From contig NZ_LR746496.1 in the NCBI RefSeq assembly GCF_902729405.1, positions 2,542,001-2,606,000 of the forward strand: a stretch of DNA of 64,000 nucleotides, given 5' to 3'. The stretch is from Acididesulfobacillus acetoxydans (GTDB lineage Bacteria; Bacillota; Desulfitobacteriia; Desulfitobacteriales; Desulfitobacteriaceae). Below are positions 36,066-44,570 of this stretch, piece after piece. The first letter of the stretch is position 1, and each line of letters starts with the position of its first letter. The position numbers and the translations under genes were made by a program. The notes below the pieces were generated by a model. That model saw only the letters and a list, made by a program, of their open reading frames with translations, was not told the DNA's origin and did not search any database.

Positions 36066-36731
36066 ATGAAAGTCGTAACAATGAGCGAAATCAAGGAGGA
36101 TGCACTGGTACAGGGGTTGATCGAGGGCGGCAACCGGCACCTGGGGGCAATAGGTTATACGGAACATGGCTTGAGGCACGTGGGTCTGGTAGCCAACATC
36201 GCCAAGAATACCCTGGAGAAACTGGAACGCCCGGCGCGGGAGTGTGAACTGGCCGCCATTGCGGGGTATCTCCATGACATTGGTAACGCGGTCAACCGGA
36301 CAGGGCATGCTCAAAGCGGGGCCGTCCTGGCTGCTTTCATCCTGGAGAGACACGGCTTGCCGCCGGAGGAAATCGCCATGATCATGGGGGCGATCGGGAA
36401 CCACGACGAAGGAGACGGGAATCCTGTCAACACGGTCTCTGCCGCCCTGATTCTGGCGGACAAATCGGACGTCCACCGTTCCCGGGTGCGGAACAGCGAC
36501 CCGGCCACCTTCGATATCCATGACCGGGTGAATTACGCAGTCGAGCATTCCTTCCTGCGGGTGCATCCTCAGCAGCGCCATATTACTTTGGAATTAAAAA
36601 TTAATACGGAAATCTGTCCGGTCATGGACTATTTCGAGATTTTTTTAGCCAGGATGCTGCTGTGCCGGAAAGCGGCGGAGTTTCTCCAGACGAAATTCGA
36701 ACTCCTGATTAATGAGGTTAAGCTTCTGTGA
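36066..36731 (+). CDS. HD-domain phosphohydrolase
   Basis: A 221-residue protein with a metal-binding HD domain: H near residue 37 (EHGLRHVGLVANIA), the HD pair in AGYLHDIGNAV (about 72) and later His/Asp residues (GNHDEGDGNPV, LADKSDVHRSRV). This is an HD family I associate with the position just upstream of secD in Clostridia. Substrate is unknown (nucleotide or phosphoester). ATG 36066 follows GGGAGGGCGGGA. 85 bp separate it from secD, which has its own ribosome binding site. Confidence 0.85.
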   Translation: MKVVTMSEIKEDALVQGLIEGGNRHLGAIGYTEHGLRHVGLVANIAKNTLEKLERPARECELAAIAGYLHDIGNAVNRTGHAQSGAVLAAFILERHGLPPEEIAMIMGAIGNHDEGDGNPVNTVSAALILADKSDVHRSRVRNSDPATFDIHDRVNYAVEHSFLRVHPQQRHITLELKINTEICPVMDYFEIFLARMLLCRKAAEFLQTKFELLINEVKLL

Positions 36732-36816
36732 GCACCGATTGACACCCGGACAAGCAGGGCTTTATAATAGACTTTGGCATGGGCAAGTCCCATACACATT
36801 AAAAGGAGGAAAATCG

Positions 36817-38049
36817 ATGAGACGGAGAAACATCCTAAAGCTGATCGTCTTAGTGCTTGCTGTGGCGGCAGCTGTGGCTTTGTCCATCCCGAAACTGTCG
36901 AATCCGACGAGCGGGATTCCGTTGGGACTTGACTTGCGTGGCGGTGTTCACTTAGTGTTGCAAGCTCAGCCTGGGGCCAATGGTAAACCGATCACGAAGG
37001 ACGATATGGATAAGGCCAAAGCGATCATTGCCAAACGTGTTAACGAACTGGGCGTCTCCGAGCCTGTCGTCCAGGCGGACTACCAGAAGGATCGGATCAT
37101 TGTCGATCTGGCCGGGATTAAGGACCCGAACAAAGCGGTGGAGGTTTTAAAAACCACGGCTCAACTGACGATCCGGGATCCGAAGGGCAAAATTCTCATG
37201 CAGGGCGATGAGTTAAAAGATGCTCAGGCCAGCCAGGATCCCAGCCAGGGGTATGTGGTCAACCTGACGTTCACCCCGGCAGGGGCTCAGAAGTTTGCCG
37301 CGATTACGAAAGAATACTTAGGCCAGCGGATTGGCATCTATTTGGATAACAGAGTCTTAACCGATCCCAAAGTTAATGTCGTCATTCCCAACGGGCAGGC
37401 AGAGATCACAGGGTATTCCACTTTGCAGGATGCGGCCAATGACGCCGTCCTCATGCGTTCCGGTGCCCTGCCCGTAAGCATGACCATTGCGGAGAAACGT
37501 GAGGTGGGCGCGTCTCTGGGTGTGGATTCTTTGCATAGAAGCATCAATGCGGGGATTTACGGTTTGGCTTTTATCTTCTTGTTTATGCTCGTCTTCTATC
37601 GCTTGCCGGGCGTTGTGGCGGACTTTTCCCTGATTGTTTACGCACTGATTGTCCTCTGGGTCCTCTGGCTTTTCCACGCGGTCCTCACCCTCGAGGGAAT
37701 TGCCGGTTTCATCCTGTCCATCGGGATGGCTGTGGACTTTAACATTATTATCTATGAACGGGTGAAGGAGGAGATCCGCTTGGGTAAGTCGCTCAGGGCG
37801 GCGGTGGAATCCGGCTTCAGCCGTGCGTTTATTACCGTCATCGATGCCCACGTGACCACCCTGATTACGGCGGTTACCCTCTATGTTCTGGGAACCGGCA
37901 CCATTCAGGGCTTCGCTTTGACACTCGGCATCGGTATCTTGGCCAGCCTCTTTACGGCCATCACTTTCACCCGGACTGTTCTGCGCTGGGTTGTCGGTAT
38001 CAATCCGCAGACCAATACTCGCTGGTATGGCGTTAGGAGGGAAGCATAA
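36817..38049 (+). CDS. secD: Protein translocase subunit SecD
   Basis: A 410-residue RND-type membrane protein that uses proton motive force to complete secretion. One N-terminal transmembrane helix, then GIPLGLDLRGGVHLVLQA (about residue 37), the periplasmic P1 region, and five C-terminal helices with LGVDSLHRSINAGIYGLA and GMAVDFNIIIYERVKEEI. ATG 36817 is 6-7 nt after AGGAGG; a frame extending back to 36712 overlaps the HD gene and is rejected. It directly abuts secF. Confidence 0.96.
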   Translation: MRRRNILKLIVLVLAVAAAVALSIPKLSNPTSGIPLGLDLRGGVHLVLQAQPGANGKPITKDDMDKAKAIIAKRVNELGVSEPVVQADYQKDRIIVDLAGIKDPNKAVEVLKTTAQLTIRDPKGKILMQGDELKDAQASQDPSQGYVVNLTFTPAGAQKFAAITKEYLGQRIGIYLDNRVLTDPKVNVVIPNGQAEITGYSTLQDAANDAVLMRSGALPVSMTIAEKREVGASLGVDSLHRSINAGIYGLAFIFLFMLVFYRLPGVVADFSLIVYALIVLWVLWLFHAVLTLEGIAGFILSIGMAVDFNIIIYERVKEEIRLGKSLRAAVESGFSRAFITVIDAHVTTLITAVTLYVLGTGTIQGFALTLGIGILASLFTAITFTRTVLRWVVGINPQTNTRWYGVRREA

Positions 38050-39213
38050 GTGGGACGCAAAGATGTCAACCGGCGCACAGGCAAGGTTGGTCCCGGCAAC
38101 GGCGCCAGAGAAGGGAACAGCCCGCAGGCTCGCAACGGCCGGACAGAGACGGACGGGCGGCCGGAATTGAGCGTTGAGATAGCGCAAAGCGGCCAGTCGG
38201 GGCGTAAAGACGGCTCCAAGGTCCCGGCCGGCTCTAGGGTCTCGGGTCAGGGCACCGTCGCGCCGACTCCCGCGGCACAAGGAGCCTCCTATGAGCAGGT
38301 GCAGAAGATGCACCCCCTCTATTTCAATATCGTCAAGAAACGCTATATTTGGTTTGCCCTTTCCCTTTTAGTCATTATACCCGGGGTGATTTCCCTATTT
38401 ACGCGCGGACTCAATTTAGGTATTGATTTCCAAGGCGGAACCATGTTGGATATTACCTTTAACAAACCGACCACTCAGGGCGCGATCACGCGTACTTTGG
38501 ACTCCGTGGGTTTGTCCGGGAGTGTGCAGCCTTCTAACGGGAATAAGGAAGTGTTGATCAGAACCCAGGCCTTGGATGAACAGACGCGCAACAAGCTGCT
38601 CGCGGCTTTGCAGTCTCAAGTCGGGCCTTATGACGCCGGCAAACTGCAGGAGGACAAAGTTTCCCCCGAGATCGGGCAAGAGCTGACCCATAACGCCCTT
38701 TTGGCTTTGGGGATCGCCATGGGCCTGATGCTCCTCTATATCACGATTCGCTTCCAGTTCAGTTACGCCATTTCCGGGATTATAGCCCTGGTGCACGATG
38801 TCTTGGTGACTCTCGGGGTCTTTTCCCTTTTCCACTGGCAGATCGACGCCCCATTCGTGGCGGCTATTCTGACTATTTTCGGTTACTCGATTAACGATAC
38901 CGTCGTCATCTTTGACCGGATTCGTGAGAACGAAGCCAAGATGAAGCGTGGGGACAGCTATGAGGATATGGTGGACAAGTCGGTTTGGCAGACAATGCGG
39001 CGTTCCATCAATACGGTCGTCACCGTGCTCATCGCTCTGTTTTCCGTCTTTATTCTAGGCGGCGCGTCCACGAAGGTCTTTGCCTTGGCCATGCTGATCG
39101 GGGTCTTCAGCGGTGCCTATTCTTCGATTTTCAATGCCAGTCAGATCCTGGTCGAGATCAAAACCCGCTTGAGTGACTCCCCCAAAGGTAAACCGAGCCG
39201 GGCCAGAGCTTAG
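38050..39213 (+). CDS. secF: Protein translocase subunit SecF with long N-terminal extension
   Basis: A 387-residue SecF. From about residue 86 it is a normal SecF: a first helix, GLNLGIDFQGGTMLDITF, a short P1 domain and five helices with YSINDTVVIFDRIREN. The first 85 residues are unusual, hydrophilic and rich in Gly, Arg, Ser and Gln (low complexity), lying on the cytoplasmic side. The GTG at 38050 abuts the secD stop and follows TAGGAGGG at ideal spacing, so the extension is probably translated. An alternative start at ATG 38308 would lack a good ribosome binding site. Confidence 0.93.
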   Translation: MGRKDVNRRTGKVGPGNGAREGNSPQARNGRTETDGRPELSVEIAQSGQSGRKDGSKVPAGSRVSGQGTVAPTPAAQGASYEQVQKMHPLYFNIVKKRYIWFALSLLVIIPGVISLFTRGLNLGIDFQGGTMLDITFNKPTTQGAITRTLDSVGLSGSVQPSNGNKEVLIRTQALDEQTRNKLLAALQSQVGPYDAGKLQEDKVSPEIGQELTHNALLALGIAMGLMLLYITIRFQFSYAISGIIALVHDVLVTLGVFSLFHWQIDAPFVAAILTIFGYSINDTVVIFDRIRENEAKMKRGDSYEDMVDKSVWQTMRRSINTVVTVLIALFSVFILGGASTKVFALAMLIGVFSGAYSSIFNASQILVEIKTRLSDSPKGKPSRARA

Positions 39214-39330
39214 CGTCAACTCGCTCTCGACCTTTATCACTTCCGTCTCCGTAGGTACAGGTTGAGAGGGTGCCGGTCCTAAGTGAGAGACCAAAAGGAT
39301 CATCCGTAACCTAAGTATAGACAAATAGGC

Positions 39331-39360
39331 AAATAAACCGGGCTTTGGCCCGGTTTATTT
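39331..39360 (+). terminator. Bidirectional terminator after secF
   Basis: AAATAAACCGGGC / GCCCGGTTTATTT, a 13-bp perfect stem with a 4-nt loop. A- and T-rich flanks allow termination in both directions. Confidence 0.92.
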
Positions 39361-39471
39361 GCTGCGTGGGTTTGCGCCGGACCCGGTCAGTAACTGTACC
39401 CTTGCGCTCTTGCCCAAATCCCGGAAAGTATAAGGCGTACGGGCACAAAAAAGAGTGCTCACATAGTGCAA

Positions 39472-39499
39472 AGAATGACATTCTGTACTATAATACAGA
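39472..39499 (+). promoter_or_regulatory. Palindromic promoter region of the second ilvB
   Basis: TATAAT (39489-39494) lies inside an inverted repeat CTGTA...TACAG (39484-39499), and the spacer before it holds a perfect palindrome AGAATG-A-CATTCT (39472-39484). No good -35 is visible. This looks like a repressor- or activator-controlled promoter. Confidence 0.5.
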
Positions 39500-39523
39500 G
39501 AAAGGAGCAGGGGAGGTCAGGCT

Positions 39524-41218
39524 GTGAAAATGACAGGAGCACAGGCTATTGTGGCAAGCCTGAAAAACGAGGGCGTCAAGGTTATTTTCGGCTATCCCGG
39601 CGGAGCCGTTCTCACTCTTTACGACGCGCTTTATGCAGCGAATTATCCGCATATCTTAACCCGGCATGAGCAGGGTGCGGTTCACGCTGCCGACGGGTAT
39701 GCGCGGGTCACAGGGGATGTCGGGGTGGTCATGGCCACGTCGGGTCCGGGGGCTACGAATTTGGTCACCGGGATCGCTACGGCTTATATGGATTCCATTC
39801 CTCTCGTCCTGATCACGGGTCAAGTCGCGGTTTCCCTGATCGGGAGAGATTCCTTTCAGGAGGCGGATATCCGGGGGATCACCACTCCGATCACCAAGCA
39901 CAACTATCTGGTCAAGAAAGTCGAGCAACTGCCCCGGGTTATGAAGGAGGCGTTTTACATCGCCCGCACGGGACGTCCCGGCCCGGTGGTGGTCGATGTC
40001 GCTAAAGATGTCTTTGCCGCGGAGCTGGAATACTCTTATCCGCAAACGGTGGAACTGCGCGGTTACCGTCCCCTTTATGCGGGGGATGAGGCGGTCCTGG
40101 AACCGGTCATGGCTGCCATGAGCCGGGCGAGGCGCCCGTTGTTGTTTGTGGGAGGCGGGGTCAATCTTTCCCGGACGGCTGGGGAAGTGCAGACACTGGC
40201 CGAGCGGACAGGTTTTCCACTCGTTTTGAGTCTCATGGGGTTAGGAACAGTACCTTCGGTCCATCCCCGGAATTTCGGCTTGGTTGGGATGCATGGAACT
40301 TATGCGGCGAACATGGCGACCACGGAATGCGATCTTCTCGTCGGGCTGGGGGTGCGTTTTGACGACAGGGTGACGGGGCTCTTGGAGCATTTCGCTCCCA
40401 AAGCGAAAGTGATTCACTTTGACGTTGATCCGGCAGAGGTCAACAAGAATGTGCGCACAGATATGCGGGTTTTGGGTGATTTAAAATGGTCGTTGCCGGC
40501 GCTCCTGCAAAGGCTGGATCCGGCTGAGACGGCCGGGTGGCCGGGCAAGCTCGCTCCCTGGCTGGGGCAGTTGGAGGAGTGGCGGCAGGAGAATCCTCTG
40601 ACTTATGAGCAAAGGGATGATGTGATCATGCCGCAGGCGGTGATCGAAACGGTCAGCGAACTCACGCGGGGAGAGGCCGTCGTCGTCACGGATGTGGGGC
40701 AGAATCAAATGTGGACGGCCCAATTTTACGGGTTTAAACACCCGGGGTCTTGGGTGACCTCCGGCGGTTTGGGGACGATGGGCTACGGTCTGCCGGCGGG
40801 TCTGGGCGCACAGGTTGGATGCCCGGAGAAACAGGTTATCGTTTTCGCCGGGGACGGCGGCATCATGATGAATTGTCAGGAGTTCGACACGGTGGCAAAA
40901 TTCGGCTTGCCCGTCAAAGTCATCATCTTGAACAACCGGGTTCTGGGGATGGTGGCACAATGGCAGCGCATGTTTTACGGGGGGCGTTATGCTCACACCG
41001 ACCTGTCGGGAAGGACCGATTTTGTCAAACTGGCGGAGGCCATGGGCGTACCGGCCCTCAGGATCACGGAGCCCCGAGAGTTGAGGGAGACGCTGGAGAG
41101 AGTGTTGGCTCTGCCGGGTCCGGCTGTTCTGGAGGTGCGCATTCCCAGCGATGAGGATGTCTTGCCGATGGTTCCGGGGGGAGCGCGTTTGGACCAAATG
41201 GTGATGGGAGGGCGCTGA
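39524..41218 (+). CDS. ilvB: Acetohydroxyacid synthase large subunit (copy 2)
   Basis: A 564-residue ThDP/FAD enzyme, clearly homologous to the copy at 9037-10743 but diverged throughout (for example TRHEQGAVHAADGYAR and GDGGIMMNCQEFDTVAKFGLP versus GDGGFQMTMQELATIVQYRLP). All catalytic motifs are intact. GTG 39524 is 7 nt after GGGGAGG; ATG 39530 is an alternative. It forms a two-gene unit with its own ilvN, outside the main cluster, with its own palindromic promoter. Confidence 0.95.
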   Translation: MKMTGAQAIVASLKNEGVKVIFGYPGGAVLTLYDALYAANYPHILTRHEQGAVHAADGYARVTGDVGVVMATSGPGATNLVTGIATAYMDSIPLVLITGQVAVSLIGRDSFQEADIRGITTPITKHNYLVKKVEQLPRVMKEAFYIARTGRPGPVVVDVAKDVFAAELEYSYPQTVELRGYRPLYAGDEAVLEPVMAAMSRARRPLLFVGGGVNLSRTAGEVQTLAERTGFPLVLSLMGLGTVPSVHPRNFGLVGMHGTYAANMATTECDLLVGLGVRFDDRVTGLLEHFAPKAKVIHFDVDPAEVNKNVRTDMRVLGDLKWSLPALLQRLDPAETAGWPGKLAPWLGQLEEWRQENPLTYEQRDDVIMPQAVIETVSELTRGEAVVVTDVGQNQMWTAQFYGFKHPGSWVTSGGLGTMGYGLPAGLGAQVGCPEKQVIVFAGDGGIMMNCQEFDTVAKFGLPVKVIILNNRVLGMVAQWQRMFYGGRYAHTDLSGRTDFVKLAEAMGVPALRITEPRELRETLERVLALPGPAVLEVRIPSDEDVLPMVPGGARLDQMVMGGR

Positions 41219-41219
41219 G

Positions 41220-41714
41220 ATGAAGCACACACTGGCTGTACTGGTTGAGAACCGTCCCGGCGTTTTGACCCATATCTCGGGTTTGATCAGCCGCAGGGCT
41301 TTTAACATCGAAAGTATTGCCGCCGGGTACACGGAAGAAGCGGAGACGACCCGGATTACGATCGTGGTGGAAGCGGACGATATGGAACTGGAGCAGGTGG
41401 TGAACCAACTGTCCAAACTTGTCGATGTGATTAAGATTACGGATTTGACGGGGATTGACGGCATTCACCGGGAATTGGCCTTGATCAAAGTCAAGGCAAG
41501 TTCGGAGACCCGTTCGGATATTGTTGACATCGTCGACATTTTCCGAGCCAAGATCGTGGACGTCAACCGTGAGACCATGGTCATTGAACTGACCGGGGAG
41601 GAAACGAAAATCGATGCTCTCTGTGAAGTCTTGGCTGACCACGGAATCATTGAGATCGTCCGGACGGGGAAGGTAGCCTTGTCCAGAGGTCCGGTTCCGG
41701 CTAAGGATCTTTAG
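41220..41714 (+). CDS. ilvN: Acetohydroxyacid synthase small subunit (copy 2)
   Basis: A 164-residue regulatory subunit with N-terminal ACT domain (LAVLVENRPGVLTHISGLISRRAFNIESIAAG) and the C-terminal domain (RSDIVDIVDIFRAKIVDVNRETMVIELTGEETKIDALCEVL). It starts 1 bp after ilvB. Differences from the first copy in the ACT domain could give different valine sensitivity. Confidence 0.95.
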   Translation: MKHTLAVLVENRPGVLTHISGLISRRAFNIESIAAGYTEEAETTRITIVVEADDMELEQVVNQLSKLVDVIKITDLTGIDGIHRELALIKVKASSETRSDIVDIVDIFRAKIVDVNRETMVIELTGEETKIDALCEVLADHGIIEIVRTGKVALSRGPVPAKDL

Positions 41715-41774
41715 GCGATTCACCAATCGGAGACGGCCCGGAGTCTTGGCGGAACCGGGCTGCGCGGATGTATT

Positions 41775-41818
41775 TACCCTCCTGCCTACTCAAGACGATG
41801 CGGGGGGTTTTTTTAACA
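41775..41818 (+). terminator. Probable terminator after ilvBN copy 2
   Basis: ACCCTCCTGC can pair imperfectly with GCGGGGGGT and is followed by seven T residues. Confidence 0.6.
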
Positions 41819-41990
41819 TGAGGCATTCAAAGATGAGGCATTAGAACGTAAGCGCTAAAACCAAAGACAGTTGAACATGAGACATTTACAAACGAGGCGC
41901 GCCCAAATTTCGATTGACAGATACCGGTAAGGGGTATTAAACTGAGTTAAGGAAAGTTGCCAATGTTCGTAACTTGACAGAAGAGGAAAG

Positions 41991-42662
41991 GTGGGGATTT
42001 GTTTGGCTGCGCTTTCATTCAAAGATTATGCCATTGTGGCTTGCGGCACCTTGATCCCGGAACTGAATTATCTCAAAGACAACGGGTTCCTCGATGCCAA
42101 AATCATTTACACAGCTCCCGGGCTGCACCAGGTTCCCGAGGAACTGGAAAAACAGCTGCAGAAGCAGCTGGAAGCGGCTAAGAAGCTGGCCAAGAAAATC
42201 ATTGTGGTCTATGGGGGCAAGTATTGCTATATCAATATCCGCGATCCCCTGCGTACTATCGACAAAGTCATTGATGAGATGCGGGAAGAAGGATTCTATA
42301 TTTCCAGAACCGATGTGGAGAATTGTGTTGACATGTTGGCCGATGGGGAACAAAGAGACGCCATAGCGGACGGACAAAAGGTGTGGTTCTGCACGGCCGG
42401 CTGGTTGAAGTATAGGGATCAGGTCTTTAAAGGCTGGGACAAAGCCAATGCCAACGAGAATTTTCCCCAGTACACCGGCGGGGGAATATTGCTCGATCCG
42501 ATCGGCTTTTTTGATGAATATGCACTGGAGCATGTGGAAGAAATTCTTGACTTTTCCGATTGGGCATCCATTCCGTTGGAAGGACGGGCGGTAGGGTTGG
42601 AACGGCTGAAGAAAGTCCTGATCAGCGCGATGGCTGAAGAAGACAGGCCGGCCGATGGGTAA
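41991..42662 (+). CDS. DUF1638 domain protein
   Basis: A 223-residue soluble protein beginning YAIVACGTLIPELNYLK and containing IIVVYGGKYCYINIRDP and a KVWFCTAGWLKYRDQVFKGW segment; I recognise the DUF1638 family. Members are often encoded near corrinoid-dependent methyltransferases, but their function is unknown and no such gene is adjacent here. Start is GTG 41991 or TTG 42003 (both in frame; neither has an ideal ribosome binding site). Conserved cysteines in ACGTL, KYCY and FCTAGW suggest metal or cluster binding. Confidence 0.8.
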   Translation: MGICLAALSFKDYAIVACGTLIPELNYLKDNGFLDAKIIYTAPGLHQVPEELEKQLQKQLEAAKKLAKKIIVVYGGKYCYINIRDPLRTIDKVIDEMREEGFYISRTDVENCVDMLADGEQRDAIADGQKVWFCTAGWLKYRDQVFKGWDKANANENFPQYTGGGILLDPIGFFDEYALEHVEEILDFSDWASIPLEGRAVGLERLKKVLISAMAEEDRPADG

Positions 42663-42788
42663 GGTGAGCAAGGAGACTCCCCGGTCGCACGCTTGTGCCT
42701 GCTTGAGGGCACGAAAACTGCGGCCGGCCGCTGGAGCGAATTGTAAGCGGGGGTAGTTCAGGCGACGGGGTTGTCCGGTGGAAATGCT

Positions 42789-42826
42789 TAGGGCTGTGCG
42801 GGGCACAGGCCCTGATTTTTTTTTGC
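42789..42826 (+). terminator. Intrinsic terminator after the DUF1638 gene
   Basis: AGGGC-TGTGC / GCACA-GGCCCT stem around GGG, followed by GATTTTTTTT. Confidence 0.9.
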
Positions 42827-42928
42827 CGTCGGTGTCTTGTGGCGCAAGCAGGAATTTAGAATCCGGGCGCGAAAAAGTAAAAGGACAAACTGTTGGGAGA
42901 GAAGTCTTGCGCTGAAGGGGGATGTGCC

Positions 42929-43849
42929 ATGAAAGGACGAGTGTTCGTTTTGCTGGGGGTTTTGGCTCTTGTGCTGATTTTGACGTCCTGTTCCCCAGGG
43001 GGGATTTTTGGGCTGGGTGCCCCACCGGGGAGTCCGGGGAAAACCGGCGGCAGCCTGCAAAGCGGATCGGCCCAGGCTCAGTCGGGGTCGAAGCGAACAG
43101 GGGACCAAACCGGCGCCAAGGGCGGCCCAAAGGCCCCGGCGACGGCGGTAAGCGCGGGTGCGCCGGTGACCGGAGATCCCTCGGTCAAAGCGGTGCCGGT
43201 ACTTTACTATCATTCCGTCCTGGTTCAGGCCGGGAATCCCTTGCGCATGCCTCCGGCTCAATTTGAGGAGCAAATGGCGTACTTAGCCGGCCACGGCTAT
43301 CATGACATCACGCCGCAGCAGCTGGAAAAGTTTCTCCAAGGGCAGGGGCTGCTGCCGTCAAAGCCGTTCCTGATCACGTTTGACGACGGCTATACGGATA
43401 ACTATACAAATGCCTTGCCCATTCTCCGAAAATATGGGTTTACGGCCCTGGTATTCATGGTGTCGAGCTATGTGGACGGGAGCGGGTATCTCTCGAGCCG
43501 GCAATTGCAAGGGTTGATTGCCGCCGGCTGGAGTATTGGCGGGCACACCGTACACCATCTCGACTTGACCAAACTGGCTCCCGCCGAGCAGGCTAAAGAG
43601 CTGGAAGATTCGAAAAAGTTTCTCCGGGGGATTACCGGGCAGCCGGTCTTATATTTTGCTTATCCTTATGGCGGATACAACCCGGAGGTAATCGGGCAGC
43701 TGCAAAAAGCCGGTTATCGGCTCGCGTTTACAACCGAGCGGGGCTGGGCCGTCCGCGGCAGTGATCCTTTCCTGATTCACAGGGTTTATTGTTATGCCGA
43801 CATGGGCATGAAGGAATTCAAACGCCGGATTGAGAATCCGAATTACTGA
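42929..43849 (+). CDS. Polysaccharide deacetylase lipoprotein
   Basis: A 306-residue exported protein. A lipoprotein signal peptide (VFVLLGVLALVLILTSC, lipobox LTSC with Cys22) is followed by a Gly/Ser/Lys-rich linker to about residue 90 and a NodB domain. Catalytic metal ligands: TFDDGYTDN and the GGHTVHHLDL His pair; then FAYPYGGYNPEVIGQL. Family members deacetylate N-acetylglucosamine in peptidoglycan or exopolysaccharide, sometimes during sporulation. ATG 42929 is 7 nt after AAGGGGG. Its last codons (NPNY-stop) are the first unit of a tandem repeat. Confidence 0.92.
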   Translation: MKGRVFVLLGVLALVLILTSCSPGGIFGLGAPPGSPGKTGGSLQSGSAQAQSGSKRTGDQTGAKGGPKAPATAVSAGAPVTGDPSVKAVPVLYYHSVLVQAGNPLRMPPAQFEEQMAYLAGHGYHDITPQQLEKFLQGQGLLPSKPFLITFDDGYTDNYTNALPILRKYGFTALVFMVSSYVDGSGYLSSRQLQGLIAAGWSIGGHTVHHLDLTKLAPAEQAKELEDSKKFLRGITGQPVLYFAYPYGGYNPEVIGQLQKAGYRLAFTTERGWAVRGSDPFLIHRVYCYADMGMKEFKRRIENPNY

Positions 43850-43911
43850 TCGGAATTACTAATGCGGAATTACTGATCGGAATTACTGATCCGGATTGCT
43901 GATTCTGATTA
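43838..43911 (+). repeat. 13-bp tandem repeat overlapping the deacetylase stop codon
   Basis: Five to six units of CGGAATTACTGAT type begin at 43838, 43851, 43865, 43878 and 43892. The first unit contains the TGA stop of the deacetylase gene. Confidence 0.9.
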
Positions 43912-43928
43912 CGGTCCGGAAAAATCGC

Positions 43929-43970
43929 CGCGGCCGCCCGTCCCGCTTAGGGACAGGGCGGCTTTCTTAT
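43929..43970 (+). terminator. Terminator after the deacetylase gene
   Basis: GCCGCCCGTCCC pairs with GGGACAGGGCGGC (one bulge), followed by TTTCTT. Confidence 0.85.
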
Positions 43971-44066
43971 GAGTTTAGGATTATTTTACCGGATTAATAA
44001 CAAATTTGGCTCCCTTGCCATATTCTGTAGTAGGTCCAGGGACTGAATGAGAAAGGAGGAGGTATA

Positions 44067-44168
44067 ATGGCTTACGGTGTAGATGGGTGCGGACCGAACT
44101 TCTTGCCCGGAATTGCGGTCGTCGTGGTGATTATTCTCCTGTTAATCGCGATGGGTATTGTCTTCTAA
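44067..44168 (+). CDS. YjcZ-like sporulation mini-protein, type A, copy 1
   Basis: A 33-residue protein: short Gly/Cys-containing start, then one hydrophobic helix IAVVVVIILLLIAMGIVF ending at the stop. ATG 44067 follows AGGAGGAGG. The pattern (glycine-rich head, ~20-residue helix ending in G-I/V-I/V-F) is that of the YjcZ family of sporulation membrane proteins. First of four tandem genes in the order A-B-A-B. Confidence 0.8.
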   Translation: MAYGVDGCGPNFLPGIAVVVVIILLLIAMGIVF

Positions 44169-44212
44169 GAAAAAAATCGTCCAACTAACGTAATTTGAGA
44201 GGAGGAAATAGA

Positions 44213-44374
44213 ATGTACGGATACGCTGGATATGGTTTTGGGGGTTACGGCGCGAATCCTTGCTGCGCGACTCCGGTCATGGCCGCTCCGGCTACAGGAG
44301 CCGGCTGGGGTGTCGGCGTCGGGATTATCGCCATTGCAATTCTTATACTGATTGCTCTCGGCGTGATTTTCTAA
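44213..44374 (+). CDS. YjcZ-like sporulation mini-protein, type B, copy 1
   Basis: A 53-residue protein: Tyr/Gly-rich head (MYGYAGYGFGGYGAN), a short Cys-Cys/Ala/Pro linker and a terminal helix GVGIIAIAILILIALGVIF. ATG 44213 follows GAGGAGG. Its helix is nearly identical to that of the fourth gene, not to its direct neighbours. Probably a spore coat or forespore membrane component made late in sporulation. Confidence 0.8.
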   Translation: MYGYAGYGFGGYGANPCCATPVMAAPATGAGWGVGVGIIAIAILILIALGVIF

Positions 44375-44432
44375 GAGGGAAAGCAGACGTGACTCCGGGC
44401 TCAGAACAAAGCGATAAAGGAGGTTCATTAAA

Positions 44433-44534
44433 ATGGCATTTGGTGCAGGTGCAGCAGCCGGTGGTTGGGGTGCAGGAATTGCTATCGTAGTCGTTATCAT
44501 CCTGCTTCTCATCGCTTTGGGTATTGTATTCTAA
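44433..44534 (+). CDS. YjcZ-like sporulation mini-protein, type A, copy 2
   Basis: A 33-residue protein with a Gly/Ala-rich head (MAFGAGAAAGGWGAG) and the helix IAIVVVIILLLIALGIVF, which differs from the type A copy at 44067 in only two residues. ATG 44433 follows AAAGGAGG. Confidence 0.8.
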   Translation: MAFGAGAAAGGWGAGIAIVVVIILLLIALGIVF

Positions 44535-44570
44535 CTGGATCACGTTTAAAGCTGAAGCGGGGGTGAGATT

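Larger units (their letters stand above)
39214..39523. other. secF-ilvB spacer
   Basis: 310 bp holding a bidirectional terminator (39331-39360) and a probable promoter/operator (39472-39499) for the second ilvB. No gene. Confidence 0.6.

Noticed and set aside
42015-43130. 371-codon minus-strand frame opposite DUF1638 and the deacetylase start
   Set aside because: It spans two plus-strand genes and a strong terminator, and has no protein-like composition.
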